From: Poa pratensis
Lineage: Eukaryota > Streptophyta > Magnoliopsida > Poales > Poaceae
DNA: 64,000 bases
Assembly: GCA_947311845.1 (NCBI GenBank)
Contig: CAMZMU010000063.1
Location: forward strand, 62,053,833 to 62,117,832
Direction: 5' to 3'
In this document: positions 47,370 to 59,267 of the stretch, piece after piece
How the letters are laid out: each line of letters begins with the position of its first letter
Numbering within the stretch: the stretch's first letter is position 1
Translations under genes and position numbers: made by a program
The notes under the pieces: model-generated
The model's database searches: none
Told to the model about the DNA's origin: nothing
The model's input: the letters and a program-made list of their open reading frames with translations, nothing else

Positions 47370-47732
47370 AGCTGCTTATCAGAGTTCATTCTTGCTTTCT
47401 TTATATGAAATTGCTCTCATTGTTAACACTTTATATAGCTGAACTGAATTTTATCACGGAAGGTCTGAATTCAGTGGCTCTTTCTAATCCGGCTCCGATG
47501 GTGCTGTAGTAGCTGGGCTGACTGTGATGAACCATGATTTTTTCCGACGGGTTAACGGACGGGCACGGCGTGTCGCTGAGTTACCTAGTAGTATCCATAT
47601 AATGCATAGTATGATTTATTAGTATTATATTCTCATCTTATTTATTTATATGTAGAATCCAAATACAAATATGTTTACAAAATTTATTGCTGCTAAAATA
47701 TCTAATTTCACGTGCTATGATGACTTAAAGTA

Positions 47733-47970
47733 CTCCCTATGTTCCTATGAACAAGGCGCACGTATATTTGAAACAAATTTCGACCGAAAGAGTTGAGCAA
47801 CAATATCTCGATTATATAGTACATAATTAATATTGTTAGATTCATGTTGAAAAACACATTATAATGATACCAATTCTGTATAAAACATTCTTTATTTACA
47901 TGGGTTAATTCTTGATAAAAACTAATCTAGAAAAACGTGTGAATCTTATTCGTTGGAATTGAGATAGGAG
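47733..47970 (+). mobile_element. Stowaway-type MITE, 238 bp
   Basis: The left end CTCCCTATGTTCCTATGAAC and the right end ending GTTGGAATTGAGATAGGAG are imperfect inverted partners. TA flanks lie at 47731-47732 and 47971-47972. Confidence 0.75.
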
Positions 47971-47974
47971 TATG

Positions 47975-48600
47975 AGGCTGGGCATAGTGGGAAAAATTAG
48001 GCTAGTAACATGCATGTTACTACTTTCATATTGCTACGTGTCATAGGTGTAGTAACACAGAGATGTTTATTTATTATTTTGTAGACTCATTGTTTATTGG
48101 AAAATGTGATGTGATGGTTATTTGTCTTTCTCTTCTTTAATTGCATGTCATGTCATCTTTTTTACCTATGTGACACTTATGTTACTACCTATGTTATTTA
48201 CACTATGGCTAGTCTGATACCATTAGACTGCTCATAGTGGGGAGTGTAGTAACATACACATGTTACTAGTCTATGTTACTACCTCTATAGCGGGTAGTAA
48301 CATATATGTGGTGTCATGCAAGTGTGTATTTATTACATTGTAGACTCGTATTGCATTGGAATATGTGATGTTACTGTAACTACCTATTTTACTCCATTTG
48401 CCTCTCTCTTCATTAGTTGAATGACACATCATATTTTTTGCCTACGTGTCATCTATGTTACTCCCACAAATGATGATTACATTGTAAACTCATAGTGGGA
48501 GTAACATAGGTAGTAACATAAGTGCCACATAAGCATAAATGATGATGTGGCATGAAATTAAAGAAGAGAGAGTCGATGGTGGTATTATAGGTAGATACCG
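47975..48600 (+). mobile_element. Cluster of three related MITE copies
   Basis: Copies at about 47975-48215, 48222-48470 and (partial, opposite orientation) 48480-48600 share CATAGTGG at the ends, the near-palindrome GTAACATACACATGTTACTA and a common interior (TTTATTAC.TTGTAGACTC, then TTGCATGTCAT-like). A worn relative lies at 59091-59237, on the far side of Helitron H2. Confidence 0.65.
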
Positions 48601-48733
48601 TAACATAACGGATTTCGAGACAAGATGAGTTTATAGATTAATAAATGCATGATTATACTCCCTCCGTTCACCTATAGTTTGCGTTCTGAGCTAATTACAG
48701 ATACCAATGTAGGCTTCAGATGAGGAAAAATTA

Positions 48734-49021
48734 GAGCAAGTTCAACAGTATAGCGTTGGCTATATGAAACTGTCATGTCATCAAAAGTTAGGTTTATAGT
48801 AAGCTCATACAATAGAGTTGGCTATAAGGTTGGCTATTAGGTTAGTGTTTTCCCAACTTTGAGTCTTTATCTCTCCTCGCATTTAATGATTTTGCCTAGG
48901 AGCACGCATAGAGGCTGGCTCTTGCATGAGAGCCCACTCCATCTCTTTTTCCTTGTCTCTCTCCTCCACATAGGCAAAACTGCCACGTAGGCGGGCTATA
49001 AGCCCACTATTGTACTTACTC
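48734..49021 (+). mobile_element. Tourist-like MITE with TTA duplication
   Basis: A 288-base element with ends GAGCAAGTTCAACAGTATA and TATTGTACTTACTC (imperfect inverse), flanked by TTA at 48731-48733 and 49022-49024. It is inserted in the left part of the split Stowaway. Confidence 0.75.
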
Positions 49022-49031
49022 TTATAGCATA

Positions 49032-49065
49032 CTAGTTGAATTTTGGCGCGGCGCAACGCCGCGCC
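49032..49065 (-). other. Helitron H2 3' terminus
   Basis: GC hairpin followed by CTAG and T; see the element entry. Confidence 0.88.
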
Positions 49066-50522
49066 CTTTGGTGAGAGTTTAGGTCAAGAGAAGCAAGCTG
49101 TGACTAAGCTTTTCCAATGGGTTTGAACCAAGAATGGGGGAGGAGAGGGGAGGATGCGATAGAGGTTCAGAATAGCATGGGAGTTAACCTGAACTTCAGT
49201 GAAGAAGACAGACTTATTAAATTTTGGACGGTGCAAGGTTTAGATAGTGTCAACAAATGTGAAGGTGAGACAGTTGCTGACAGTCTTTGTTGCATGTTTT
49301 ATAGAATTATCAATAATGAGTATAAGACATTAGTTTGCGTTCGATAATTGCAAAACAGCTTAGTTATTTTTTCGCTTCAGTTGAATAAACACATAAGTAT
49401 TTAACTGTACTAATGGGGTTGCAGTGCTATGACATATATCCATTAGATAGTCATTTAAATGGAGTACGCACTGTAAATACGTTTGTCATTTAATTGCACT
49501 TCTATATGAAATATGGAAAAAGTTAAAAAACCTGAACTTCGTTGAAAGAGGTAAGAAAAGCTTGAATCGTTGAATCTCATTTTGGTCAGTAAGGTTAGTA
49601 CAAATTTGTTGAAAACTGTAATGGTTTGAAATTGAAGAATAAAAAATAATATTAGATGAAGAAAGCTACCTGCAATATAGGTTGTTTATGGTCGTTGTAA
49701 GAACTGATTTGTAACTGGAAGTAGTATTTTTGACTTATAACTTGTAAAGCAAAGGAAATGATGCACGTCTTGTTTGGGACCATTTTCATGAGCATTTCGT
49801 GGACACTACACTATTAACTTTCATGTTATTTGTATAGCAATTTTAAAAATGTGAAGAAACTGAGGTCAGCTCAGTTAGCAAATGAGTTACATTTGTAGCA
49901 TTTTTTGTTTATTTCATTTGATTGGGCAATTTAAGTAACATGACAGCTTTAATGTATATAAATGTTCCTGAAGCTAAAGTTAAATTGGCATTTCGTTTTT
50001 GTTTGACATTTTAAACAGAACAATAGAGACATCTTTATGACCAGTGCATGAAAATTATGCTATTCATGTCCTTAGTATTTCTGTAGAAATTTAAGAGTGT
50101 TATGTGTGCAGAAAATACAGCGTATCTAAAGTGTTTCCATATTAAAAGAAGACATTTCAGCTTTACAGTTAATAACATTATATTTGCTTACTTTGTCATA
50201 CCACACATTCCAATGAAGCTAACAAAGATGATAAAGATGTAGTTCACTTGGTTAGCTGAGGAAGCAAACTCTGATACATATATATACATAGAAGCTCATG
50301 TTTGCAGTCTAGATTCATACACGATGTTATCTTGACTCTGTGGTGGTCCTGCAAATATGATAAAGTTTTCTCATTATGTAGATGTGCAACATCAATTTAA
50401 CCTAGAGGAAATTATAGCAGGTGTGCAACATAAATGCAATGAACGAAAAGTTCAAATCAAAGAAAAACTTACCAGATATTCAAACAGGCTTTGAAGGAAG
50501 CATACATTTATGCTGCTATTGC
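49066..50522 (-). other. 3' non-coding part of Helitron H2
   Basis: AT-rich sequence between the Rep-helicase stop and the terminal hairpin. No gene recognised; short open frames here lack known domains. Confidence 0.5.
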
Positions 50523-53500
50523 TTATAGATAAGAAAGCACTTCATCATATACAATATTTCTAGTGTTGGCAGTTGGCTCTCCATTTTTATCAAGAGCAAG
50601 CACTTTCAGCCCTTCTCTAGATGTTGCTCGTGAGATAGCTACATAGAGTTGACCATGAGAGAACACAGGTTTTGGTAAATAAACACCAACTTTTTGAAGT
50701 GTTTGTCCTTGGCTCTTATTAATCGTCATTGCATAACATAAGCGGATTGGATATTGACGGCGCTGTAGAGTGAATGGCCATTTTTTAGAGGGTGCATAGA
50801 GAACAATCCTTGGTATACAGACGTGGTGGCCGACATTTGTCCCAGTCATAATCTTAGCTTCAAGAACCCATTGACCCAATCTAGTAACTATGAGCCGAGT
50901 ACCATTACAAAGCCCGATAGACTGATTAATATTTCGAAGCAACATAATTGGAGTACCAACCTTCAAAGCGATCCTATGATGGGGAAAATTTGGAGGCTCA
51001 ATCTTGTGTAAAAATTCAGGTGGATATAGTATATCTGCATCTGCTACATGGTCTGATGTCTTGCAAATAGCATCATAACTTTCAAACACCACCTCGTCTC
51101 CAGGAGCAGCATCAAATAGTATGTCGTTAATTGAATCAGCTATCTTATTGGTTGGGCAGATTATAGCACGCTGAGCCAAGTAAGAAATATCTGAATAATT
51201 CTCTTCAAAAGAGTCATATGTTGCATCAATAAGAGACGAAACATAATCAGTGGACGGATGCAACGCAATGTCATCTGGCAATGTGAGCCACGAAGGAGCA
51301 GACTCCCCTTCTTGAACATCCATTGGTACTGTTCCATTTCCGACAGCGAGAACCCAATGTGCAAACATTTCTAATTGAAACTTATCACTATCAGAAAGAT
51401 CAGGATTGGATAACCTCATATTTCTTTCTAGTTTGAGGATTGTTACATGCTGCCAAAGAGGAGATCTAATAAGTGAGGAATTAAGAATTTCGTGTCTACT
51501 CGCACCTTCTACCACTGGAAGCACTTGCCTAAAATCCCCACCCAATACAACTGTCTTGCCACCAAATGGAACATCCTTCTTAGAGCTGTCATTAACGGAA
51601 AGAATATCTCTCATGCTCCTGTCAACAGCCTCAAAACACCGCCGGTGTGTCATTGGTGCTTCATCCCATAGTATTAATGCTGCCTTTTCTACTAACTCCG
51701 CTAAGTTTGTGCCTCGTGATATATTGCACATTGTTTGCTGGCCAATATCAAGTGGAATCCTAAAGCGAGAATGAGCAGTCCTACCTCCTGGAAGTAACAG
51801 TGAAGCTACTCCTGACGAAGCAACAGCCAAAGCGATATGCCCATTAGCTCGTAGCGCAGTGATGATAGCATTCCACAAGAAGGTCTTTCCGGTACCTCCA
51901 TGCCCAGAAACAAAAAATAACTTTCCAACAGAGGCAGTTGCAGCAGCCATGACTTGATCATAAATGTTTAGCTGATCTGCGTTTAGCTTGTGGTAAAGTG
52001 AGGAAGCTGTAGAGCTTAGATCATTTGCGTCGTATTGCATCTCTTCTAAAATCAGTCTGTTACCAATGATTCTTGCGCCATGCAATGATTCTGTGTTTAT
52101 ATTAAAAGACTCCAAGGAATAGCCATTTTGCTAAACAAAATAGACAGCTCTTGCAATAATTCAGCGTGCAAATAGCGTTGAGGGATATCTAAAGGAGCAT
52201 CATCCATGGAATGGCGAATCCGAGCTATTAAGTCATCGACCATATATTCTGAATATTTATCAAGAAGTGTCTGGGCATCGATGACTCCACAAAACAGTAG
52301 AACAGTCATAAATAAATGCCTAAGCTGGAAAGAGGACGCCCATAAAACAGCCTCATCAAAAAGAAGAAACCACTCATTGTCATTACCAACTAATCCGCGT
52401 GCCTGGCAAGCTTCTCTGAAAGAACCATACAAAGTACCATTATATGTTCGCAGATACGCAAAACTTGTAGCTCCAGCAACCTTAGTAAGCAGTAGCCGTA
52501 GGAAAAATAGCTCATTAGTTGTAGGATGGCAATTATAGATCCTTCCAATTGGTACGCCAAATCTACCTTTGGTTTTCCTTTTGCTCCATTTCTTTCTCTG
52601 GTTATTCCAAGTCCATTTAGATGGAAATTGTTGGTACGTCAAGGACCGTGCATCAGGATGACGACGGTTTGCAACGAACCATTCCGTCAACATAGTTTTG
52701 TATTTATTTGGGTTGTTAACAATATTAGCAAGATGTTCATTCTCATCATATATAACTCTATTCATGTTAGGTCTATGCACAATTAGCCTCTCAACAAAAG
52801 GTTCTCGAACATGGATATCATATTCAAACGTCCGCCAACACGATTCGCATGTTGACAAATACCTGTGAAATAAAGAAACATAATTGTAGCTTATAGTTTC
52901 TATCATTTAGTTGCTGAATAGTGTAGTAAGTTTCAGTAAATGGCAAAGCGTAAAATAACTTGGCATGACAGAGCATTCTGTGTTGTGAAGATGGAAAGAA
53001 GTTAAAAGCAATATAAATAATCAATCATTTGTAAGGCAGCCAGCTTGACCTATCTTATAACATATTCTTGTACTCTAATGGTTTCTATAATATGAACAAC
53101 AATAACATAAACCGCAGTTGATAGCATGTACATGTGTAAACAGATTAGTACATGATAGCTGAACGACGACAAATACCAAAATATGTAATGGTACATAGAG
53201 GATCATACCTGCACTTTGCATAATCATTTATCTCATTTCTTCCTTGAGCTTGTGGATCTGTACCTTGATACATAGGGTACAAACGGGCATGAGCCATATC
53301 AGGTCCTTTTGCAAGGTACTTGAACAAATATTTAAGAAGATTTGTCTTGTTGCACCATTCAACATTAATATGGGCTTGAAACTTCTTCAACAGGTCCATA
53401 TTGTACGGAACGATCCATCTATTGTCTAATTGATGACCATTTTTAGTAACATAACGGCGATTGTTAGGCCGGCGGTAAACAGGGAAACCTAATCCATCAA

Positions 53501-56500
53501 TCGTAGTTTCTTCATTAAATTCCTTTGGATAATGCTTAGAACAGACGCCATCCTTCATACACGGAGATTGTGGATTATAATGACCACATGGACCGTGGAC
53601 CATAAATTCTTCCACGAGTGCATATCCAAGCGTATCTTCGTGATAGTCAGGTATCTCAGCAGAAATATAAGAATCTATAGTAGATGCTGTAGGGTCGTCC
53701 GTATCAGCCTTCAACCACACAAGCGAATGTATATGGGGAAGCCCTCTTTTTTGAAACTCTACGACATACAAATCTGAAGGGGAAAAAAAATGAAGAGAAC
53801 AATGAGTGTTCATGGCAAAATTTAAGAGGGATTGAATAATGAGGTAACAATCATTATAGAAAGCAGAACAAACACAAAGATGGAAACGAATAAATTAAAG
53901 AAGCATTGTTGCTAAAGGATAATCTTTCGGAAGAAATGCATGAGAAGTTGTAAAAGCAGGAAAGGCTAATTAGCACATGTTTAAAATGAGCATCTTCCTC
54001 AAAAAACAAAGGAGAGAACATTTGTGAGCAAGCTTATAATCTTACAAAGCAGCGTTTTGCACTCATGTAATATAGTTAGGTAATATGAATGAACGTTAGC
54101 ATGAATATGATAATGCAGGGAAAAATAATTAAGCACATACATGCATTAACAGGACCAAACGTCTTTCCTTTCCTGACTCCTTTTCTGAACTCATTAATCT
54201 TCATCTTGAATACACGTGTAACCATATCTGGCCTATCACTATGAGTTTGTCCAGGCTCAAGAAGCACCGCTTCGGATATTTCATCCCATTTCGGATTGCA
54301 TGTGAATGTGACGAAGAGGTCGGGAGCTCCATAAACACGGGAAATCGCTATTCCGTCTTGATAATTTTGAATCATATACCGAGGACCACCAGTGTAACTG
54401 GAATGAAGAATATACTGAACACCAACATTCTTTCCAGTTGAAGTACCTTCTCCAAGAGCATCAGATAAACCCTGGTATGTCTCAGAACGTAAAGTATCCT
54501 GATTCAAAAAATGATAAGCAAGTCTACATGACTCAACAGAACTATATGAATCCACCATTATTTGATCTGACAGCCGGCCGCAGCAAGTAAAAGGATTAGG
54601 TTCTCCTTTTCGATAATGGAATCTATAACAATAATACTGAAGCATGGATACATCTTGCCTCCCACGAACAGGAGCATCATCAACAGATTGGTACTTAATC
54701 CCAAGATGATAGCCCATAGAACCATGTGGAAATAAAAGTGGGTATTGCAAAGCCATAAGAGAAGGGTTAAGAGGAGAAACACGCTGAAAGAAACCTGCAT
54801 CTTTTTGGACAATCAAGTCGAATCTATTAGTTTCAATTGAAAAATCATCAACAATTAGAGCAGCTAATTCAGGGGCAGCAGGAAGTGAATAACGATTTCC
54901 ATGCTCCGTTCCCTCGTGGCCAAATAGCTGAATAGCAATATCTGGAGTATCAGGTGAAAAAAGCCTTCTTTCAGCCATGCGGAATGTTTGAACCAGAGGG
55001 TTGTACTCATTAAGCATAGTGCGCAACGATTCAACTATAACCCGATCAGGCTCCTCCCTACGCAATCGCTGACGACGAACAGAATGGCTAGAATCATCCT
55101 GTAGATTAGTATCATGATGCACATCTCTTGGCCGTCGACGGTCATGAGAAGAAGAGAAAGGAGCGGGTAGCTCATTCAATTCGTCCACATAACCATCGTC
55201 AGCTTCAAATATACCCATCCTGTGATCCACCTCATTCAATGTATCAAAAATATAAAGTTGAGCGAACCTTGGGCGTGAATTACCAGGTGGGGGAAGAAGA
55301 GACCCAATCTGATGACAAACAACTCCACATATCTTGAAGACATAAGGACCAGGTCCAATGTTTACACTGTTATCAATATGAACGCCCAGTGAGGTGAAGG
55401 CAAACATGGAGTTGTACTCACGAATTAAACGCAGGAAGCGATTAGAAGCAGGCCCACCGTTAAACTTAAGTAATTCAGCCAAAGGAGGAGGCCAATCAGG
55501 ATATATAGGGAGCGAGACCTTGCCGCCACGACAACAACCAGTGTATACGGGACGGCGCTTTTCCTTGCTAGCATGCTTGCAACGTTCCTGAAACCAGAAG
55601 GGGGCGCCACAATGCATACATACATGATGAGGGCTACCATAATACGAACGCTTAGGCCAAGAGCCTACAAAAGATAAAACCATCTATAAGCATCAGAGGA
55701 CAACAAATAAACAAAAATCGTAGAGACGGAGTAGCAAACGTGGATCACCAATAGTACAAACTTACGTTTTAACACATTTACAAATTCTTTTGGTAATGGA
55801 AGCTCAACATGGCCAGCTCTAAACCCTGCTCGAAGTAATGCCCGATGACGGCGGATAGCCATACGCATCTTGCGGTTAGAACAGCCTTTGGCAACAGGCA
55901 CATAAGGAGTCGGAGGGACTGAAAGAAATATTAAATAGAAAAATTGTAAGGACGTACAACTTAACGATAAGAAAGAAAAAAGATTAAGGTATATTTTTTG
56001 GGGGAAAAAAATCAAGAACAACTATACCTTTTGGAAGATAGTCCAACGGATTAGCACCTGGAGGCAAAATCGGCGCACGAACAAAAGCATCGGCATTAAT
56101 GGGATGGTCATCAGTATGAAGAAAATCCGACGAAGCAGAAGGTAATGAACCATGTTGAGAAGAAGATGGAAGGGAACAATGCAGTGAGGAGTATTGGTCT
56201 TCTGATAAAGGAACCCAAGCAGGATAGCCCTCACGGTCTGCCATGGATCCAACGTCCATATGATGGCGATCATCATCATGAGCATGAGTTCCAGTCAACA
56301 TAGCAATCTGATCTGGTGAAAGCTCGTCGTCAAAATAACGCACATCCGATAAATGGTAAGATGAGGTTGATGTCAACAAAGGCAACGCAGCAGAGGACAA
56401 ATCAGAACCATCTGCACAAACAACAAAATTGACCATAGGAGCATAATATATTTGTAAAGCTATTCCTAATGGTATTAGTCCAAAAAATAAGGAAGCAAAC

Positions 56501-57699
56501 AATGTGATAGTCTTTTAAAGAGTTGTCAATGAAGCATATTTAATTGTTACTGTAGGTAGTTGCATCTTTGAAGGAAATAAAATGCTCATTCTTGTACTAA
56601 ACAAAACTGAAATAAGGAGAGCATTAAGATATATTTGCAAAACTATTCCTAGTGGTATTAGTCCAAAAATAAGGAAGCAAATAATTTGGTAGCCTTTAAA
56701 AAGTTGGTAGTAAAGCATAATTAATTGTTACTCTAGGCAGTTGCATCTTTGAAGGAAGTAAAATGCCCATTCTTATACTAAACAAAAATGAAATAAGGAC
56801 CACATTTAGCAAAATAATTTTGAATCAGTGCTGTAACCATATAATTGTGAAAACCTATAAGCACTTGCAGACAATCCTATGCATAGAAAGAATCTGTGCC
56901 GTATTGTAAAGAAAACGAAGATCAGGTTCGCTGTACGATCGACATCCGTATCCCTAGATTTAAAATGAAGTAAGCAGTGAACACACAACGCAGTGTAGAA
57001 CGTAAGCTTAAGGTCGTACATAGATAGGAAGCCAACCCATCTACCTGATATTAGTTGGTGCGGCAGCAAGAAACTCTCTAAATTAGTCTAACTCAAAAGG
57101 GCATACGTACCAGTTTGAACGGGACGCTTGCCTAAGCGAATTTCTCTCCTGCGTGCGTCTTCCACATACGGCGAGGCAGCATCGACGTGCCGACCAACAG
57201 AACCAGCTGAGAAAGAACCTACGGGCTCAGCAGGAACATGTACGGGGTCGCGAGAGACGTCACCCGACAGAAAACGACGACGCTGCGACGGACGTGCGGC
57301 GTCGTCGTCCAGCGATGGCGCAGCAGTAGCACGACGACGACGAAGACCAACAGCATCAGAAACTGGAGTGGCGTATAAACTTTCCGAAGGAAAACCGGAA
57401 TCTTGACAAACGCCATCCAGCGGACAGTCGGCACCATCAATATCCATCGCAGACATGTGGACTGAATTCCGCATCGGCGAAACCGCGATGTAATCAGATA
57501 CAATGGGGCGTAGAAAATCAGCATGAGGACCATCATGAGGATCAGATGCAAAAGAAGCCCGGGTACGGCGACGACGACTGCGGGATGAATCCGAAGAAGG
57601 CGGTTGCGCAGGCACGGCAACTAATCCCCTACGGCGGCGGCAAGCGGTCGAAGGGGAGACGCGAAGAGCAGCACGGCCGGAGTGCGGCCGGCGAGGCAT
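50523..57699 (-). CDS. Helitron Rep-helicase (RepHel) transposase, six exons, one frameshift
   Basis: Transposase of rolling-circle Helitrons: an HUH nuclease that nicks and joins DNA, fused to a Pif1-family helicase. Exons with GT-AG sites and matching phases: 57699-57111, 56411-56028, 55918-55766, 55664-54141, 53773-53209 and 52862-50523. Adding one base missing from the T-run at 52126-52129 gives 1,851 residues. Exon 1 is Arg-rich; exon 4 begins with a Cys/His-rich finger ([14 protein letters not shown]). The HUH motif is [11 protein letters not shown] (His 897 and 899), and the two-Tyr motif KYLFKYLAK has Tyr 1032 and 1036. The helicase Walker A is GHGGTGKT (about 1392-1399), followed by LWDEAPM and a C-terminal [14 protein letters not shown]. 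Apart from the single missing base, nothing essential is broken. Confidence 0.92.
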
Positions 57700-58379
57700 C
57701 GTAGGCGACCCAAAAGTGCAAGAGGCAAGAAGACGGGGCGTCGTTCGGGCGGCCGAATTTGGGCGAGCGCGAGGAGGAGCTGGCTCGGGAGGCGGAGCTC
57801 GCTGAGGAGGGAGAGGAGAAGAAGCGGGGAAGGAGGGGTTGGGTGGCGAGCGGCACCGGCCGGCAGATGGTGGGGATAGGCGGCGAGCGGCGCCGGTGGA
57901 AGGTGCGGTTTGGGCGGCGCCGGCACGGAAGGTGGCGGAAGACGCGGTGGACGGGTGAGGGCGGCGCCAGCGAGGTAAGTAGCGGGACGGGGAGCTGTAG
58001 TGGGCGCTGGGCGTGGCCGGAGGCCCCCTGCTGTGTGTGGCGCCAGTTCTTGCCTTCTTGCGCCGAAGGAAGAGAGAGCAGGCGTGCAGATTGAGGGAGG
58101 CGACGTGGCGTAGGAGACGTGCAGCAGCGAGAAGCGGTGGAAAGTTCGTGACGCCTCTGCACTATTTGGTCAAACCGACAAAGAATGAGCGGTGGAAGCA
58201 TCAGATATTTTTTTCAGAGAAACAGACAACGCGAGAAGGGAATGGACCTGGCCGGTGCTACTATTCATAACTGTAGCTGTCTACAGTGTTGTGTAAGGCA
58301 ACGCGGTCGCTGAGAGAGCGTCATTTAGGTAAAATGGACGCATGTGCCCCTGGTGCAATCACACTCCACAAGCTGCTAA
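57700..58379 (-). promoter_or_regulatory. GC-rich 5' region of the RepHel gene
   Basis: Upstream of the RepHel ATG the sequence is very GC-rich on the way to the element's 5' end and probably holds the promoter and 5' UTR. No single TATA box is convincing. Confidence 0.4.
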
Positions 58380-58504
58380 TTAATGCATGATGTTCTCGTC
58401 GTCTCGCCTCCACTGCGATTCAAAGCGCGTGCATGGCCAGCTGCCCTCCTCTCTCAACTTTGCAAGCGCGCGTAGCAACTCCCGCTCATCTTGTCCAGCG
58501 CGCC

Positions 58505-59005
58505 ATGGACAAACAACTCGCCATGCACGAGCAGACATGCCATGGACAAACAACTCACCAGGGATCTTGTGGAGTTCGCGGACGCCGCCATCCACTCCAA
58601 AGAGCGCGTCCTTTTCCTCACCATGCAGAAATAGTGCGTCTTCAGCCTCGCCGAGGTCGCGGATGCCGAGGAGCTCCGCTTCGTCGAGGGACGGCAGGCC
58701 ATGACCAGCCCGCGTCGCGTCGTCACTGACGGAGGCGCAAAGCTCAAGCACGGACGCCTCGACGTCGGAAAGAGAGTCTGGTTCTTGGCTCTCCACTGCC
58801 AAGCACCAGGGCTCGTCACCTTGTCGGACTCGTCGCCGACGCCAGTGCCAGCGCTGCTCTCCAGCAACGGTCCATCAAGCTCCAAGCAGCCAAGCACTGA
58901 TGCAGACTTTATTCCACGCAAGGGAGGGAGACGAGGAAGCGGAAGCATGCAGTTGAGCCTTTCGTGGAGAGAAGTAAATGCATGGCGTGACCAGTCTGGG
59001 GGCAT
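58505..59005 (+). pseudogene. Coding-like segment, possible captured gene fragment
   Basis: On the plus strand a frame with coding-like composition starts at an ATG (MDKQLTRDLVEFADAAIHSK) and continues, with one TAG near 58635, to about 59000 through KHGRLDVGKRVWFLALHCQ and a Ser/Pro-rich stretch. I do not recognise it. Its place at the 5' side of Helitron H2, opposite to RepHel, fits gene capture, but it could also be unrelated host sequence. Confidence 0.35.
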
Positions 59006-59090
59006 ATTTGGAACTCAACCTCACAACGCAAACTATATGGGAAAATCCTTAAAAAGTTAGAACGCAAACTATAGGTGAACAGAGGAAGTA

Positions 59091-59237
59091 TGATATCATA
59101 CATATGTTAATACCCACTATAGAGGTAGTAACATAAACTAGTAGTGTATGATACTCACTATGAGTAGTTCTACTATTTCTTTCTTCATTTACATAAAAAA
59201 ATTATAATACTGCTCCCTACATGTATTATTCCCAATA
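59091..59237 (+). mobile_element. Worn MITE related to the 48 kb cluster
   Basis: Contains CACTATAGAGGTAGTAACAT and a later CACTATGAGTAG, like the copies at 47975-48600. Helitron H3 ends inside it. Confidence 0.5.
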
Positions 59238-59267
59238 CTAGGCAAGTGAGCGCGGCAAATGCCGCGC
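59238..59267 (-). other. Helitron H3 3' terminus
   Basis: GC hairpin, spacer, CTAG, T; see the element entry. Confidence 0.82.

Larger units (their letters stand above)
49032..58900 (-). mobile_element. Helitron H2, autonomous type, minus orientation (5' end approximate)
   Basis: The 3' end on the minus strand has a nine-pair GC hairpin (plus 49045-49053 with 49057-49065, three-base loop), a nine-base spacer, CTAG at 49032-49035 and a host T. The element carries the full Rep-helicase gene on the same strand (50523-57699). Its 5' end must lie between the gene start (57699) and the right arm of the split Stowaway (about 59040). 58900 is only a candidate, chosen because the minus strand there reads A|TC. 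All the hallmarks of a self-sufficient rolling-circle transposon are present. Confidence 0.8.
48658..59088 (+). mobile_element. Stowaway MITE split by nested insertions
   Basis: The left terminus at 48658 (CTCCCTCCGTTCACCTATAG and ten more bases) matches the inverse of the right terminus ending at 59088 in 28 of 30 positions. TA flanks lie at 48656-48657 and 59089-59090. The 10.4 kb between them holds a TTA-flanked MITE (48734-49021) and Helitron H2. The simplest reading is one small Stowaway that was later invaded twice. Confidence 0.7.

Noticed and set aside
50523..57699. Reading the Helitron open frames as a shattered pseudogene
   Set aside because: Frame changes coincide with phase-matched GT-AG introns; only one true frameshift remains.
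57682..58270. Plus-strand open frames upstream of RepHel
   Set aside because: GC-rich 5' region with no domain; Arg-rich translations typical of chance frames.
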